Below, piece by piece: positions 9,407 to 21,819 of a stretch of DNA of 64,000 nt; positions within the stretch are counted from its first letter, which is position 1; each line of letters begins with the position of its first letter. A program made the translations under genes and the position numbers. Origin of the DNA: Ancylobacter polymorphus. Its GTDB lineage: Bacteria; Pseudomonadota; Alphaproteobacteria; Rhizobiales; Xanthobacteraceae. Under the pieces are notes generated by a model. The model was not told where the DNA came from. It was given only the letters and a program-made list of their open reading frames with translations, and did no database searches. Where the stretch lies: assembly GCF_022836935.1 (NCBI RefSeq), contig NZ_CP083239.1:3176001-3240000 (forward strand). Direction: 5' to 3'.

Positions 9407-10581
9407 GCGGCGCCGCGCCGCTCGATGTGTTCATCGTCGCCGGCGAGGAATCAGGCGATGTGCTCGGCGCCGGGCTTATGGCGGAGCTGAAGGCGCTGCA
9501 TGCGGGTGGGGTGCGCTTTCGCGGCGTCGGCGGCGCGCGCATGCAGGCGCAGGGGCTGGTGCCGCTGTTTCCGATGGAAGACATCACCGCCATGGGCTTC
9601 GCGCAGGTCGTGACCGGCCTGCCGCGCCTCCTCCGGCGGATGGACGAGACGGTGCGCGCCATCGTGGCGAGGCGGCCGGATGTGCTGGTGCTGGTCGATG
9701 CGCCGGATTTCACCCATCGTGTCGCCAGCAAGGTGCGCGCGCGCCTGCCTGATCTGCCGATCGTCAAATATGTCGCCCCGACGGTCTGGGTCTGGCGACC
9801 CGGGCGCGCGCGGGCCATGGCGCCGCATGTCGATCGGGTTCTGGCGCTGCTCCCCTTCGAGCCGGAGGCGATGCACGCGCTCGGCGGGCCGCCGACCACT
9901 TATGTCGGCCATCCCTTGCTCGGTGAACTCGCCACCTTGCGGCCCGATACGGCGGAGGCCGCCCGCCGCGCCGCGTCCCCGCCCGTGCTGCTGGTGCTGC
10001 CCGGCAGCCGCCGCTCGGAACTGGCGCGGCTCGGTGCGACCTTCGGTGAGGTGCTGGAGCGATTGAAGGCCGAGGTGCCGGATGTCGAGCTGCTGCTGCC
10101 GACCTTGCCGGCCCGGCGGGCGCAGGTCGAGGCGATGGTGGCCTCCTGGGCGGTGAAGCCACGCATCATTGTCAGCGATGAGGAGAAGCGCGCCGCCTTC
10201 CGTATTGCCCGCGCGGCGCTGGCGGCGTCCGGCACGGTGACGCTGGAGCTCGCCCTAGCCGGCGTGCCGACCGTCGCCGCCTATCGCGTGCCATGGCTGG
10301 AAGGGCGTATCGCGCCCTTCATCATCCGGGTGAAGACGGCGATCCTGCCCAATCTCATACTCGATGAGCCGGCTATGCCGGAATATCTGCAATGGCATAT
10401 CGACCCGCCCGCCATGGCGGCGCAGCTGGCGCGGCTGATCGTCGGTGGGCCGGAGCGCGAGGCGCAGCTTGCCGCCTTTGCGCGGCTTGACGCTGTCATG
10501 GGCGAGGGGGGTGAACCGCCGAGCCGGCGCGCGGCGCGGGCGGTGCTGGAGACTCTGGCGCAGCGACGTGGCGTTGCCTGA
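9403..10581 (+). CDS. lpxB: Lipid-A-disaccharide synthase
   Basis: LpxB is a peripheral inner-membrane glycosyltransferase of family GT19. It joins lipid X to UDP-diacylglucosamine, forming the beta-1,6 disaccharide of lipid A. The 392-residue protein has the N-terminal VAGEESGD motif, the PTVWVWRPGRA block and the C-terminal nucleotide-binding region around the GTVTLELALAGVP segment. It overlaps lpxI by four bases and is the last gene of the lipid A operon. A strong bidirectional hairpin lies 22 bases downstream. Confidence 0.96.
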   Translation: MSGAAPLDVFIVAGEESGDVLGAGLMAELKALHAGGVRFRGVGGARMQAQGLVPLFPMEDITAMGFAQVVTGLPRLLRRMDETVRAIVARRPDVLVLVDAPDFTHRVASKVRARLPDLPIVKYVAPTVWVWRPGRARAMAPHVDRVLALLPFEPEAMHALGGPPTTYVGHPLLGELATLRPDTAEAARRAASPPVLLVLPGSRRSELARLGATFGEVLERLKAEVPDVELLLPTLPARRAQVEAMVASWAVKPRIIVSDEEKRAAFRIARAALAASGTVTLELALAGVPTVAAYRVPWLEGRIAPFIIRVKTAILPNLILDEPAMPEYLQWHIDPPAMAAQLARLIVGGPEREAQLAAFARLDAVMGEGGEPPSRRAARAVLETLAQRRGVA

Positions 10582-10602
10582 CCAGGATGATGCTCGGCCA
10601 TG

Positions 10603-10638
10603 AAAAACCCCGCCTTCCGGTCCGGAGGGCGGGGTTTT
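10603..10638. terminator. Bidirectional rho-independent terminator between lpxB and gltA
   Basis: The arms AAAACCCCGCC and GGCGGGGTTTT form a near-perfect GC-rich hairpin, flanked by T tracts on both strands. It lies between the 3' ends of the convergent genes lpxB (+) and gltA (-), so it can stop both transcripts. Confidence 0.85.
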
Positions 10639-10669
10639 CGTCGGTCGTCTCAGTGCCGTGGCACTGCCG

Positions 10670-11977
<1,308 letters not shown>

Positions 11978-12218
11978 GCGGGTCTCCCTGAACCTAGGAA
12001 CGAACGGATCTGAAACGGATCGCGTCTTGGCGAGGGGCCGCGCCTGCCGTTTGGCGCTGTGCGTAGGAGACGGGGGGTGTCTCGCTGCGGCCCATGATCA
12101 AAGTCGTAGCGGTTTCGATCCGCCCTCGCAAGCGCAGCGAAAACGCTGCCGCAATGCGGCCGCCGGGCGGGCGCGAAACCATTGCATCCGCGCTTCCGCC
12201 ATGTGCTAGAACGGTTTC

Positions 12219-13655
12219 TTACGCCTGCGCGACCGCGCCGGTCTGGTCGCCGATCCGGGCCAGCGACTCCTCGCGGCCGAGCACGGCCAGCACGTCGAAA
12301 ATGCCGGGCGAGGTGGTCTTGCCGGTCACTGCCGCGCGCAGCGGCTGCGCCAGCATGCCGAGCTTGACGCCCTGCGCTTCCGCCACCGCACGCACCGCCG
12401 CCTCGGTCTCCGCCGCGTTCCAATTCGCCACCGCCGCGAGCTGTACGGACGCGGCCGCCAGCAGGCGGCGTGCCTCCTCGGTCAGCAGCGCCTGCGCCTT
12501 TTCTTCCAGCGGCAACGGGCGGGCGCGCCAGATATAGGCGGCGCTTTCAATGAGTTCGATCAGCGTCTTGGCGCGCTCCTTCAGTCCCGGCATGGCGGCG
12601 AGCAGCTGCGCGCGGCGCTCGGGCGTGAGCGCGGCGGCAATGGTGGCGCCCTCAGGAATATGCGGCAGCAGCGTGTCGATGGCCGCGAGCAGTTCGGCAT
12701 CGGGCGTGGAGCGGATATAGAGGCCGTTGATGTTTTCCAGCTTGGCGAAGTCGAAACGCGCCGCCGAGCGGCCGACGCGGTCGAGATCGAACAGCTGCGC
12801 CATCTCCTCGGTGGAGAAAATCTCCTGGTCGCCATGGCTCCAGCCGAGGCGGACGAGATAGTTGCGCAAAGCGGCCGGCAGGTAGCCCATCGCCCGGTAG
12901 GCATCGACGCCCAGCGCGCCATGGCGCTTGGAGAGCTTTGCCCCGTCCGGTCCATGGATCAGCGGGATATGGGCCATCTTCGGCACCTCCCAGCCCAGCG
13001 CATGGTAGATCTGCGTCTGGCGCGCAGCATTGGTCAGATGATCGTCGCCGCGGATGATGTGGGTGACGTTCATATCGTGGTCGTCGACCACCACCGAGAG
13101 CATATAGGTCGGCGTACCATCGGAGCGCAGCAGCACCAGGTCGTCGAGGTCCTTGTTCGGAATCACCACCCGGCCCTGCACGAGGTCGTCGATGACGGTC
13201 TCGCCCTCGGTCGGCGCCTTCAGGCGGAACACCGGCTTGCGGTCGGCGGGCGCCTCGGCGGGGTCGCGGTCGCGCCAGCGGCCGTCATAGCGCGGCGGGC
13301 GGCCCTCCCTGCGGGCGGTCTCGCGCATCTCTTCCAGCTCCGCCGCGCTGGCATAGCAGGGATAGGCGCGGCCGGCGGCGATCATCTGTTCCACCGCTTC
13401 GCGGTGCCGCTCGGCGCGGGCGAACTGGTAGATCACCTCGCCCGACCAGTCGATGCCGAGCCATTTCAGCCCGTCGATGATGGCGTCGATCGCTTCCGGC
13501 GTGGAGCGCTGGCGGTCGGTGTCTTCGATGCGCAGCAGCATGGTGCCGCCCTTGGCGCGGGCATACAGCCAATTGAACAGCGCGGTGCGGGCGCCGCCAA
13601 TGTGCAAGAAGCCGGTGGGCGAGGGGGCGAAGCGGGTAACGACGGTCTCGGACAT
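12219..13655 (-). CDS. gltX: Glutamyl-tRNA synthetase
   Basis: GltX is a class I aminoacyl-tRNA synthetase charging tRNA-Glu (and in many alphaproteobacteria tRNA-Gln, which is then amidated). The 478-residue enzyme shows the HIGH-type motif in [14 protein letters not shown] (residues about 10-23) and the KMSKS-type motif as KLSKRHG near residue 240. The C-terminal anticodon-binding domain is present. The ATG at 13655 gives the canonical N-terminus; the frame is open further upstream but that segment is low-complexity and antisense to comEC. comEC is divergent, with its start 107 bases away. Confidence 0.96.
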   Translation of the reverse strand: MSETVVTRFAPSPTGFLHIGGARTALFNWLYARAKGGTMLLRIEDTDRQRSTPEAIDAIIDGLKWLGIDWSGEVIYQFARAERHREAVEQMIAAGRAYPCYASAAELEEMRETARREGRPPRYDGRWRDRDPAEAPADRKPVFRLKAPTEGETVIDDLVQGRVVIPNKDLDDLVLLRSDGTPTYMLSVVVDDHDMNVTHIIRGDDHLTNAARQTQIYHALGWEVPKMAHIPLIHGPDGAKLSKRHGALGVDAYRAMGYLPAALRNYLVRLGWSHGDQEIFSTEEMAQLFDLDRVGRSAARFDFAKLENINGLYIRSTPDAELLAAIDTLLPHIPEGATIAAALTPERRAQLLAAMPGLKERAKTLIELIESAAYIWRARPLPLEEKAQALLTEEARRLLAAASVQLAAVANWNAAETEAAVRAVAEAQGVKLGMLAQPLRAAVTGKTTSPGIFDVLAVLGREESLARIGDQTGAVAQA

Positions 13656-13762
13656 ATTTCTTCCGTCTGCGCCGCAGGGCGGCGTCGAAGCATGGCGGGC
13701 GCGGAGCGTGCGTGTACCATAGGTCGGCGACACGGGAAAAGCGCGCAGGGGCCTTGAGGGGG

Positions 13763-16135
13763 ATGCAGCGGCCGCCGGAACGGGAAGCGCGAGACGGGCC
13801 GCGCGCGCGGGCCCGGGCGGCGGCGCTCGGCGCGGCGGGGGCGCGCGGGCACCCGGCGGCGGGCTGGTTGCCCGAGTTGTCCCTCGCGGGCCTCTGGCAG
13901 GCACTGGCCGCCGCGCTGGTGCGCGAGTTCGAGGACCGGCGCGGCTTTCTTTTTCTACCCCTGGGCTTTGCCGCCGGCGCGGCGCTGTATTTCGCCGCCC
14001 CGCATGAGCCTCTGCCCTATGCCGGCTGGGTGCCGGCCCTCGGCTCTCTTGGGCTGGCGGTGCTGGCACGCGCCCGACCCTTCGCCTTTCATTTCTTCGC
14101 CATGCTCGCTGTGGTCGCCGCCGGCTTCGCGGTAGCGGCGCTGCAGGTGCAGCGGATGGCGCATCCGGTGCTGGCGACAACGCTCAACGCGGTGGAGGTC
14201 AGCGGCTATGTCGAAGCGGCGGAACTTCGCCCACGCGGCAGCCGGATCACCCTCGCCGTCACCCGCTTGGAGCGCCCGCGCACCGATCCGCCAAGGCGGG
14301 TGCGGGTGACGCTGGCGGGGCGGGAGCCGCCGGCCGTGGGTAGCCATGTGACGCTGCGGGCGACGCTCGCCCCGCCGCCGGGGCCGTCCTATCCCGGCGG
14401 CTTCGATTTCGGCCGGGCGATCTGGCTCGATGGCATCGGCGCCACCGGCTACGCGCTCGGACGGCTGCAGTTGACGCCGGCGCGCGGTCCGCCGCCGCCG
14501 GGACTGGCGCTCACCACCTGGCTCGACGGCACCCGCCGCGCCATCGCCGCGCGTATCCAGGCGGCGCTTCCGGGCGAGGAGGGCGGCGTGGCCGTCGCGC
14601 TGGTCACCGGGCTGCGCGACGCGGTGCCGGAGTCGATCGAGGAAAGCATGCGAATCTCCGGCCTGTCGCATGTGCTGTCGATTTCCGGCCTGCATATGGC
14701 GCTGGTGGCGAGTTCGGTGTTCTTTCTCGCCCGGGCGCTGCTGGCGCTGGTGCCGGAATTCGCGCTTTACCGGCCGATCAAGGCCTGGGCGGCGCTGCCG
14801 GCCATGGCCTCGGCGAGCTTTTACCTTTTGCTGTCCGGCGCCGAGGTGCCGACCCAGCGCGCCTATGTGATGACGCTGCTGGTGCTTGCCGGAATTGTGC
14901 TCGGGCGCCCGGCACTCACCCTGCGCACGCTGGCGCTGGCGGCGCTGGCGCTGCTGGCGCTCTCGCCTCGGGCGGTGCTCGATCCCGGCGCGCAGATGTC
15001 GTTCGCCGCGACGCTGGGCCTGGTCGCCGCCTATGAGCGCTTCGGCTATCTCCTCACCGCCGTTCCCGCGCGGACAGGCCGCTGGCTGGGCGTGCCGGCG
15101 CGCCATATCGCGGCGCTGGTGCTGGCCTCGCTGGCGGCGGGGCTGGCGACGGCGCCTTACGCGGCCTATCACTTCCAGAGACTGGCACCGCTCAGCCTGC
15201 TGGCCAATCTCGGCGCCGCGCCGGTGGTGTCGTTCATCGTCATGCCGGCCGGCCTCGCCGGGGCGGTTCTGATTCCGTTCGGCTGGGATGATCCGGCGTG
15301 GCGGCTGATGGGCTGGGGCCTCGCCCGGATGCGCGATATTTCCGATCTCGTCGCTGCGCTGCCCGGCGCGGATCGCGGCGTGCCGGCGATGCCGGTGGCG
15401 AGCCTGGTGCTGATCAGCCTCGGGCTGGTCGTGCTCTGCCTCGCCCGCACCCGCCTTGTGCTGCTGGCGCCGGTGCTGGCCACCGCCGGCCTCGCCGTCG
15501 CGGCCACGGCGCCGCGCCCTGACCTCTATGTCGATACGGAGGCGCGAACCGTCGCGGTGCGGGGGAGGGATGGCGCGCTCGCCGTGATGGGCGATCGCGA
15601 CAGCGGCGTGGGCGGGCGCTTTGCGGTGGAGCAATGGTTGAGCGCGGATGGCGCGCGGTCACGCTTCGGCGCGAAGGATCTTACGGCCGCCGCCGCCTGC
15701 GATCCGCTCGGCTGTACCCTCGCTCTGCCGGACGGGCGATTGGTCGCCCTGTCGCGCGACCGGGATTCGCTGGAGGATGATTGCCGTCTCGCGGCTGTGC
15801 TGGTGACGCCCTTCGCGCCGCCGCTGGACTGCGCGGCGACGGTGATCTACCGCGATCCGCGAATTTCTGTGGGCGGTGTCTCCGCCACGCTTCAGCCGGA
15901 TGGACGTCTCACCCTCGCCTTTGCCCGCCGCGGGCCGGGCACACGGCCGTGGGAGCCGAAAACCCAGTCGCCGCCAACACCTGCAAGTGAACCCGCCTCC
16001 GCCGCTGGCGCATCGCGGCAAGGGGCGCCATCCAGCTCACCCGCCGATCCCTCGGCGATCGGCGCCGACCCCGCTGCTGCCGGACCGCTCGCCACCGATG
16101 ACGAGGCACCACCGGCCGCCGACGCCGCTCAATAG
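13763..16135 (+). CDS. comEC: ComEC/Rec2-family DNA uptake channel protein
   Basis: ComEC forms the inner-membrane channel through which single-stranded DNA enters during natural transformation. The 790-residue protein has an N-terminal membrane segment and DUF4131-type OB domain (about 60-240). The multi-helix Competence domain follows (about 270-560; [10 protein letters not shown] motif near residue 312), then a C-terminal region. That region lacks the HxHxDH metallo-beta-lactamase motif of Gram-positive ComEC and ends in about 70 residues of Pro/Ala/Ser-rich tail. The start is uncertain: ATG 13763 follows TTGAGGGGG at very short spacing. Its stop overlaps the convergent lexA stop by seven bases. 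Confidence 0.87.
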   Translation: MQRPPEREARDGPRARARAAALGAAGARGHPAAGWLPELSLAGLWQALAAALVREFEDRRGFLFLPLGFAAGAALYFAAPHEPLPYAGWVPALGSLGLAVLARARPFAFHFFAMLAVVAAGFAVAALQVQRMAHPVLATTLNAVEVSGYVEAAELRPRGSRITLAVTRLERPRTDPPRRVRVTLAGREPPAVGSHVTLRATLAPPPGPSYPGGFDFGRAIWLDGIGATGYALGRLQLTPARGPPPPGLALTTWLDGTRRAIAARIQAALPGEEGGVAVALVTGLRDAVPESIEESMRISGLSHVLSISGLHMALVASSVFFLARALLALVPEFALYRPIKAWAALPAMASASFYLLLSGAEVPTQRAYVMTLLVLAGIVLGRPALTLRTLALAALALLALSPRAVLDPGAQMSFAATLGLVAAYERFGYLLTAVPARTGRWLGVPARHIAALVLASLAAGLATAPYAAYHFQRLAPLSLLANLGAAPVVSFIVMPAGLAGAVLIPFGWDDPAWRLMGWGLARMRDISDLVAALPGADRGVPAMPVASLVLISLGLVVLCLARTRLVLLAPVLATAGLAVAATAPRPDLYVDTEARTVAVRGRDGALAVMGDRDSGVGGRFAVEQWLSADGARSRFGAKDLTAAAACDPLGCTLALPDGRLVALSRDRDSLEDDCRLAAVLVTPFAPPLDCAATVIYRDPRISVGGVSATLQPDGRLTLAFARRGPGTRPWEPKTQSPPTPASEPASAAGASRQGAPSSSPADPSAIGADPAAAGPLATDDEAPPAADAAQ

Positions 16136-16824
16136 CGCCGGAAAAGCCCCACAAGCTTGCCCTGGATGCGAACCCGGTCAGGGCCAAAAATCCGCGTCTC
16201 ATAGGCGGGGTTGGCGGCTTCCAGCGCCACCGAGGCGCCCTTGCGGCGCAGGCGCTTGAGGGTCGCTTCCTCATCGTCGATCAGCGCGACGACAATCTCG
16301 CCGGTGCTGGCGGCGTCGCATTTACGGATCAGCGCCAGGTCGCCGTCGAGAATGCCGGCCTCGATCATCGAATCACCGCGCACTTCGAGCGCGAAATGCT
16401 CCCCGCCCGACAGCATTTCCGGCGGCATGCTGATGGTGTGGTCGCGCGACTGGATGGCGGAAATCGGCGTGCCGGCGGCGATGCGGCCCATGACCGGGAT
16501 CGGCACCACGCGCCGCTCCGAATCGTCGTCGGAGGGCGGGCGAACCTTGCCGAGATTTCCCTCGATCACATTGGGCGAGAAGGGACGGGCCGGCTTCGGC
16601 GGCTGAGCGTCTTCCGGCAGGCGCACCACCTCCAGCGCCCGCGCGCGGTTTGGCAGGCGGCGGATGAAGCCGCGCTCTTCCAGCGCCGTGATCAGCCGGT
16701 GGATGCCGGACTTCGACCGCAGGTCCAGCGCCTCCTTCATCTCCTCGAAGGAAGGGGGCACGCCGTCCTTCTGGAGGCGTTCATTGATGAACAGAAGCAG
16801 CTCATGCTGTTTGCGGGTGAGCAT
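16129..16824 (-). CDS. lexA: SOS repressor LexA
   Basis: LexA represses the SOS regulon and self-cleaves when stimulated by RecA filaments. The 231-residue protein has an N-terminal winged helix-turn-helix (about 1-65; [10 protein letters not shown] start). The Ala-Gly cleavage site is in RIAAGTPIS near residue 120. The catalytic Ser is in [10 protein letters not shown] and the general-base Lys in [11 protein letters not shown]. The ATG at 16824 is used rather than the TTG one codon earlier. A clear alphaproteobacterial LexA box lies in its own promoter, so autoregulation is strongly indicated. It is the last minus-strand gene after the trp-moa-moe cluster but has its own promoter. Confidence 0.96.
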   Translation of the reverse strand: MLTRKQHELLLFINERLQKDGVPPSFEEMKEALDLRSKSGIHRLITALEERGFIRRLPNRARALEVVRLPEDAQPPKPARPFSPNVIEGNLGKVRPPSDDDSERRVVPIPVMGRIAAGTPISAIQSRDHTISMPPEMLSGGEHFALEVRGDSMIEAGILDGDLALIRKCDAASTGEIVVALIDDEEATLKRLRRKGASVALEAANPAYETRIFGPDRVRIQGKLVGLFRRY

Positions 16825-16859
16825 CAAGACAACCCCGTCTGCCGGACGGCGCCGGAACG

Positions 16860-16874
16860 AAACAAATCACGAAC
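16860..16874 (-). promoter_or_regulatory. Second, imperfect LexA box (GTTC-N7-GTTT)
   Basis: On the minus strand this reads GTTCGTGATTTGTTT, matching the alphaproteobacterial direct-repeat operator except for the last base. It lies just downstream of the proposed lexA -10, near the transcription start, where a bound repressor would also block RNA polymerase. It is weaker evidence than the exact box at 16886. Confidence 0.4.
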
Positions 16875-16876
16875 AA

Positions 16877-16905
16877 AGACTAGCCGTTCTTATTGTGTTC
16901 CACAA
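16877..16905 (-). promoter_or_regulatory. Predicted lexA promoter (-35 TTGTGG, -10 TAGTCT)
   Basis: On the minus strand TTGTGG (16905-16900) and TAGTCT (16882-16877) are separated by 17 bases, and the lexA ATG lies 52 bases further on. The exact LexA box fills the spacer. Both hexamers are partial matches to consensus; the assignment rests on spacing and operator position. Confidence 0.5.
16886..16900. promoter_or_regulatory. LexA operator, exact GTTC-N7-GTTC
   Basis: GTTC at 16886-16889 and GTTC at 16897-16900 are separated by exactly seven bases. This is the direct-repeat SOS box established for alphaproteobacteria (GAAC-N7-GAAC on the other strand). It sits 62 bases upstream of lexA, between the predicted -35 and -10, so repression by LexA is expected. 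Confidence 0.85.
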
Positions 16906-16972
16906 TGGGTAAAGAGAGGTTAAATACCTCCGGCACGGCCATCGGCGCGCATCGGCGTGTCCCGTCCCGTTG

Positions 16973-17686
16973 TCACAGCGTCTGGGCGTATTGCTCATAG
17001 GCGTCGTGGACGATGGCGATGTGGTCGCGCATCGCGCCGGCCGCGCCGTCGCGGTCGCCGCGCAGAATGGCCGTCGTCACCCGGTCGTGCTCGGCATGCG
17101 AGAGCGCGAGGCGGCCGAGCGCGCGGAACTGCGCGCGGCGGAACGGGGACAGGCGCCGGCGCGTGCCGAGCGTCAGTTCGATCAGATAGTCGTTGTGGCT
17201 GCCGGCATAGACCGAGGTGTGGAACAGTTCATTGGCCTCGCGATAGGCGGCGAAATCCCCCAGCCGCATGAGTTCGCCCATCTCGGCATGCAATTGTTCC
17301 AGCTGCCGTCGCTCGGGCGGTGTCATCTTGAGCGCGCACAGGCCGGCGCAGAGCGCTTCCAGCTCGGCCATCACCTCGAACATGTTCTGCAGCCGCGCGA
17401 CGCTCGGGCGTGCCACCACGGCGCCGCGATGCGGGCGGGCGTCGACCAGGCCGGAGGCGACGAGTTCGCGCAGCGCCTCCCGCACGGGGGTGCGCGACAC
17501 GCCGAAGCGGGCGGCGAGCGCGGTCTCGTCGAGCGCCGAACCGGGAGGCAGCGTGCCGCGGGTGATTTCGTCGGCAAGCTGCATGCGCAACTCTTCCGCG
17601 CGCGTCGTGCGCCCCGGCCGGCCCGGCGCCGGTCGGGAGGGGGAGGTGGGCCGATCGAGCGGCAGGCGGACAGGCAGCACCGACAT
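16973..17686 (-). CDS. GntR-family transcriptional regulator (FadR/FCD type)
   Basis: This 237-residue DNA-binding regulator has a winged helix-turn-helix at about residues 25-90 (RFGVSRTPVREALRELVASG). A helical FCD effector domain follows (about 95-225), including the metal/ligand-binding His pattern seen in NELFHTSVYAG and HAEHDRV. The ATG at 17686 is preferred; a start at 17737 would add 17 unconserved residues. It lies 83 bases downstream of an HpxZ/AtzH-like gene on the same strand, so it probably controls that gene or related nitrogen-compound catabolism. The ligand is unknown. The pair sits between moeA and lexA, which are adjacent in many relatives. Confidence 0.88.
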   Translation of the reverse strand: MSVLPVRLPLDRPTSPSRPAPGRPGRTTRAEELRMQLADEITRGTLPPGSALDETALAARFGVSRTPVREALRELVASGLVDARPHRGAVVARPSVARLQNMFEVMAELEALCAGLCALKMTPPERRQLEQLHAEMGELMRLGDFAAYREANELFHTSVYAGSHNDYLIELTLGTRRRLSPFRRAQFRALGRLALSHAEHDRVTTAILRGDRDGAAGAMRDHIAIVHDAYEQYAQTL

Positions 17687-17769
17687 GAGCGAACACAGAA
17701 CCGACGGGCGCGCCCGAATGCCGGGCGGCCATCCCATGTGTAGCCGCCGCGCCGGGCTTCACCAAGGGC

Positions 17770-18156
17770 TCAGAGAGGGTCGTCGATCACGCTGACATGG
17801 GCAGCCACCACTTTCCACCCTTCCGGCGTGCGCATCCAGGTCTGCATCTGCCGGCCGACCCGCCCCGGCGCGGTCTCCCGCCGGAACAGGGTGGAGGCCA
17901 CCGCCATGTCGCGGCCATAGGTGGTGATCACCGTGCCGTCGAGTGTCCGTTCCAGCCCGGCCGGCGAGCGGGCGGCGCGGAAGGCGCGGATCGCCGCGAT
18001 GCCATAGAGATTCTCGCCCCCGCCATAGCGCAGGGTGCGGGCATCATCCCAGAACAGCGCGTCGAGTTCGGCGACATCGTTGGCCACCAGCGCCCGCTCA
18101 TAGCGCTCGAAGGCGGCGCGGACTTCGGCCACCACCTCGGGAAGATCGATGTCCAT
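17770..18156 (-). CDS. HpxZ/AtzH-like protein (DUF3225, NTF2-like fold)
   Basis: This 128-residue protein matches the HpxZ/AtzH family by its central block [19 protein letters not shown] and IRAFRAAR. The family adopts an NTF2/SnoaL-like cone fold. HpxZ is encoded in oxalurate (purine) catabolism clusters, and AtzH helps amidases in cyanuric acid-type pathways, so a role with an amidohydrolase acting on a ureido compound is likely but not shown here. No partner amidase lies in the window. The ATG at 18156 is chosen because conservation begins there. It is 56 bases downstream of moeA and upstream of the GntR gene. Confidence 0.75.
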   Translation of the reverse strand: MDIDLPEVVAEVRAAFERYERALVANDVAELDALFWDDARTLRYGGGENLYGIAAIRAFRAARSPAGLERTLDGTVITTYGRDMAVASTLFRRETAPGRVGRQMQTWMRTPEGWKVVAAHVSVIDDPL

Positions 18157-18212
18157 GCGCAGCCCCTCCTTCGCCAGCCAAGCGTTGAGAACACAGGCGT
18201 GGCGGGGCGGCG

Positions 18213-19433
18213 TCAATCCTCCAGGCGCAGAATCTCGCAGGGTTCCCCGGCCATGGCCGCCGGCGCGTGGGGCCGGCGGACCAGCAGCACATCGGCGCGG
18301 GCGAGGTTGCGCAGCATGGAACTGTCCTGCACCGGCAGCGGCCGCACCAGCGGCACACCTTCCGCATGGCCGACGATTTCGGCTCGCTGGAAATCCATGC
18401 GCTGCTCGTTTGCCTTCACGTCCCCGGCCAGCCGGGCCGGCTCCAGCGCGGGATGGGGCGGCACCGCCAGCCCCTGCAGCGCCTTGATCAGCGGCACGAG
18501 GAACAGCAGCGCGCAGACATGGGCGGAAACCGGGTTGCCCGGCAGCCCCAGAACCTGCGTGCGCGTCGCGCCGGAACGGCCGAACATCAGCGGCTTGCCC
18601 GGCCGCAGCGCGATCTTGTGCACGGCGAGGTCGACCCCCTGCGCCGTGAGCGCCGGGGCGATGAGGTCGTGGTCCCCCACAGAGGCGCCGCCCGTCGTCA
18701 CCAGCACGTCGAAGCCGCCATCGAGCGCGGCCCGCACGCCGGTCTCGGTCGCGTCCATGCGGTCGGGGAGGATGCCGAGGTCGATCACCTCCGCCCCGGC
18801 GCCACGGGCGAGGGCGGCGACGGAGTAGATATTGGAGACGATCACCTGATGCACCCCCGCGCCTGTACCCGGCCGCACCAGCTCGTCGCCGGTGGAGAGC
18901 AGCGCGACACGGGGGCGGCGCGCCACGGATACCATGTCGACATCGCCGGCGGCGACAAGGGCGAGGTCGCGCGCACGCAGGCGGTGGCCGGCCGGCAGCA
19001 GCGTCTCGCCCGCGGCGAAGTCGCCACCGGCGCGACGGATGTGGCGGCCGGCGGTCGCGGCTTCCGTCACCGTGACGCTGTCGCCCGCACGGCGCGTGTC
19101 TTCCTGGATGACGATGGCGTCGGCGCCCTGCGGCAGGACGGCGCCGGTGAAGATGCGCACCGTGGTGCCCGGCAGCACCGCGCCGGCAAAGGGGCGGCCG
19201 GCGGCGGATTCGCCGATGACGGTGAGCGTTGCCCCGGTGTCGGTGGCATCCTGCGCCCGCAGCGCGTAGCCATCCATGGCGGAAACATCGGCACCCGGCG
19301 TCGTGCGGCGGGCGATCACCGGCGCGGCCAGCACCCGGCCGGCGGCGGCGTCCAGCGACACGGTCTCGGCGCCGAGCGGCCCGGCGGTGGAGAGCAGGAG
19401 GGCCAGCGCCTCCTCGACCGGCATCAGCGCCAT
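18213..19433 (-). CDS. moeA: Molybdopterin molybdenumtransferase
   Basis: MoeA inserts molybdate into adenylylated molybdopterin, the last step before nucleotide attachment or use. The 406-residue protein has the N-terminal domain with SAMDGYAL near residue 60. The central MoCF-biosynthesis domain follows, with the LLSTGDELV and [11 protein letters not shown] motifs (about residues 180-265). A C-terminal beta-barrel domain contains LPGNPVSA. The ATG at 19433 lies ten bases after the moaC stop, so moaC and moeA are co-transcribed with the trp genes upstream. Confidence 0.95.
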   Translation of the reverse strand: MALMPVEEALALLLSTAGPLGAETVSLDAAAGRVLAAPVIARRTTPGADVSAMDGYALRAQDATDTGATLTVIGESAAGRPFAGAVLPGTTVRIFTGAVLPQGADAIVIQEDTRRAGDSVTVTEAATAGRHIRRAGGDFAAGETLLPAGHRLRARDLALVAAGDVDMVSVARRPRVALLSTGDELVRPGTGAGVHQVIVSNIYSVAALARGAGAEVIDLGILPDRMDATETGVRAALDGGFDVLVTTGGASVGDHDLIAPALTAQGVDLAVHKIALRPGKPLMFGRSGATRTQVLGLPGNPVSAHVCALLFLVPLIKALQGLAVPPHPALEPARLAGDVKANEQRMDFQRAEIVGHAEGVPLVRPLPVQDSSMLRNLARADVLLVRRPHAPAAMAGEPCEILRLED

Positions 19434-19443
19434 GGTTCTCTCC

Positions 19444-19929
19444 TCAGTCGGCCTGCCAGTGGCCGGAACGCCCGCCGGCCTTTTCCAGCAGGCGGACATT
19501 TTCGATCCGCATGCCCCGGTCCACCGCCTTGGCCATGTCGTAAATGGTGAGGCCGGCGACGGTGACGGCGGTCAGCGCTTCCATCTCCACTCCGGTCTGG
19601 CCGGCGGTGCGCACGGTGGCGCGGATGACGAGACCGGGCAAAGCGCGGGCAGGCTCGATCTCCACCGCGACCTTGGACAGCAGCAGCGCGTGGCAGAGCG
19701 GGATCAGCTCATGCGTGCGCTTGGCCGCCATGATGCCGGCGAGCCGCGCCGTGCCGATCACGTCGCCCTTCTTGGCGTTGCCGGAGAGGATGAGCTCGAG
19801 CGTTTCCGCCTGCATCGTCACTTGGCCCTCCGCCACCGCCACGCGGTCGGTCACCGCTTTGTCGGCGACATCGACCATATGAGCGGCGCCGGCGGCGTCG
19901 AGATGGGTCAGGCGGGGCGTGTCGCTCAT
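19444..19929 (-). CDS. moaC: Cyclic pyranopterin monophosphate synthase
   Basis: MoaC converts the MoaA product to cyclic pyranopterin monophosphate in molybdenum-cofactor synthesis. The 161-residue protein has the catalytic signatures [20 protein letters not shown] and LIPLCHAL, and the [10 protein letters not shown] block with the active-site residues. It begins three bases after the trpC stop and is followed within ten bases by moeA. Length and motifs are normal. moaA, moaD and moaE are not in the window. Confidence 0.97.
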   Translation of the reverse strand: MSDTPRLTHLDAAGAAHMVDVADKAVTDRVAVAEGQVTMQAETLELILSGNAKKGDVIGTARLAGIMAAKRTHELIPLCHALLLSKVAVEIEPARALPGLVIRATVRTAGQTGVEMEALTAVTVAGLTIYDMAKAVDRGMRIENVRLLEKAGGRSGHWQAD

Positions 19930-19932
19930 CGC

Positions 19933-20748
19933 TCAGCCGGCCGCGCGCGCGGGCAGGGCGGGGGCGAGCAGGGCGCGCGTCGCCGCCGCCACATCCGCCT
20001 GCCGCATCAGGCTTTCGCCGACAAGGATGGTGCTGATGTTCACCTGCGCCAGCCGGGCGATATCGTCCGGCGTGAAGATGCCGCTCTCGCCGACGATGAT
20101 GCGCTCCGCCGGGATGCGCGGGGCGAGGCGCTCGGAGGTTTCCAGCGTCACCTCGAAGGTGCGCAGGTTGCGGTTGTTGATGCCGACCAGCTTCGCCGGC
20201 AGCCTCAAGGCCCGGTCGAGCTCGGCGTCGTCATGCACCTCGACCAGCGCGTCCATGCCGAGGCCGTGGGCGGTCTCCACGAGGTCGAGTGCCAGCGCGT
20301 CGTCGACCGAGGCCATGATGACGAGAATGCAGTCCGCGCCCCAGCTGCGCGCCTCGTACACCTGATAGGTGTCGTAAAGGAAATCCTTGCGCAGCGCCGG
20401 CAGCGCGCAGGCGGCGCGGGCGGCGACGAGGAATTGCGGTGCGCCCTGGAAGGAGGGGCCGTCGGTCAGCACGGACAGGCACGCCGCGCCGCCGGCCTCA
20501 TAGGCCTTCGCCAGCGCGGGCGGGTCGAAATCGGCGCGGATCAGTCCCTTGGACGGGCTGGCCTTCTTGATCTCGGCGATCAGCGCGGTGGTGCCGGCGG
20601 CGATCTTCGCCTCGATCGCCCGCAGGAAGCCACGCGCCGGCGGCTGCGCCTCGGCGCTCGCGCGAACCTGCGCGAGCGGCCGCTCACGCTTGGCGGTGGC
20701 GATCTCCTCGCGCTTATAGGCGCCGATCTTTTCCAGAATGTCGGCCAT
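19933..20748 (-). CDS. trpC: Indole-3-glycerol-phosphate synthase
   Basis: TrpC closes the indole ring, converting CdRP to indole-3-glycerol phosphate. It is a single-domain TIM-barrel of 271 residues. Conserved segments are [10 protein letters not shown] (phosphate and catalytic Lys region, about residue 60), LRKDFLYD near 120, LVGINNRNL near 185 and VGESGI near 220. It is not fused to TrpF. It lies nine bases downstream of trpD and three bases upstream of moaC. trpF, trpB and trpA are not in the window; a split trp pathway is usual in this order. Confidence 0.97.
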   Translation of the reverse strand: MADILEKIGAYKREEIATAKRERPLAQVRASAEAQPPARGFLRAIEAKIAAGTTALIAEIKKASPSKGLIRADFDPPALAKAYEAGGAACLSVLTDGPSFQGAPQFLVAARAACALPALRKDFLYDTYQVYEARSWGADCILVIMASVDDALALDLVETAHGLGMDALVEVHDDAELDRALRLPAKLVGINNRNLRTFEVTLETSERLAPRIPAERIIVGESGIFTPDDIARLAQVNISTILVGESLMRQADVAAATRALLAPALPARAAG

Positions 20749-20757
20749 GGCGCGCTC

Positions 20758-21815
<1,058 letters not shown>

Positions 21816-21819
<4 letters not shown>

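Noticed and set aside
11978..12218. Searched the gltX-gltA gap for a terminator, small RNA or regulatory element
   Set aside because: Only short GC palindromes were seen, with no T tract or recognisable operator.
16970..17743. Plus-strand open frame covering the GntR gene
   Set aside because: The minus-strand product has a clear winged helix-turn-helix and FCD domain, while this frame has no domain.
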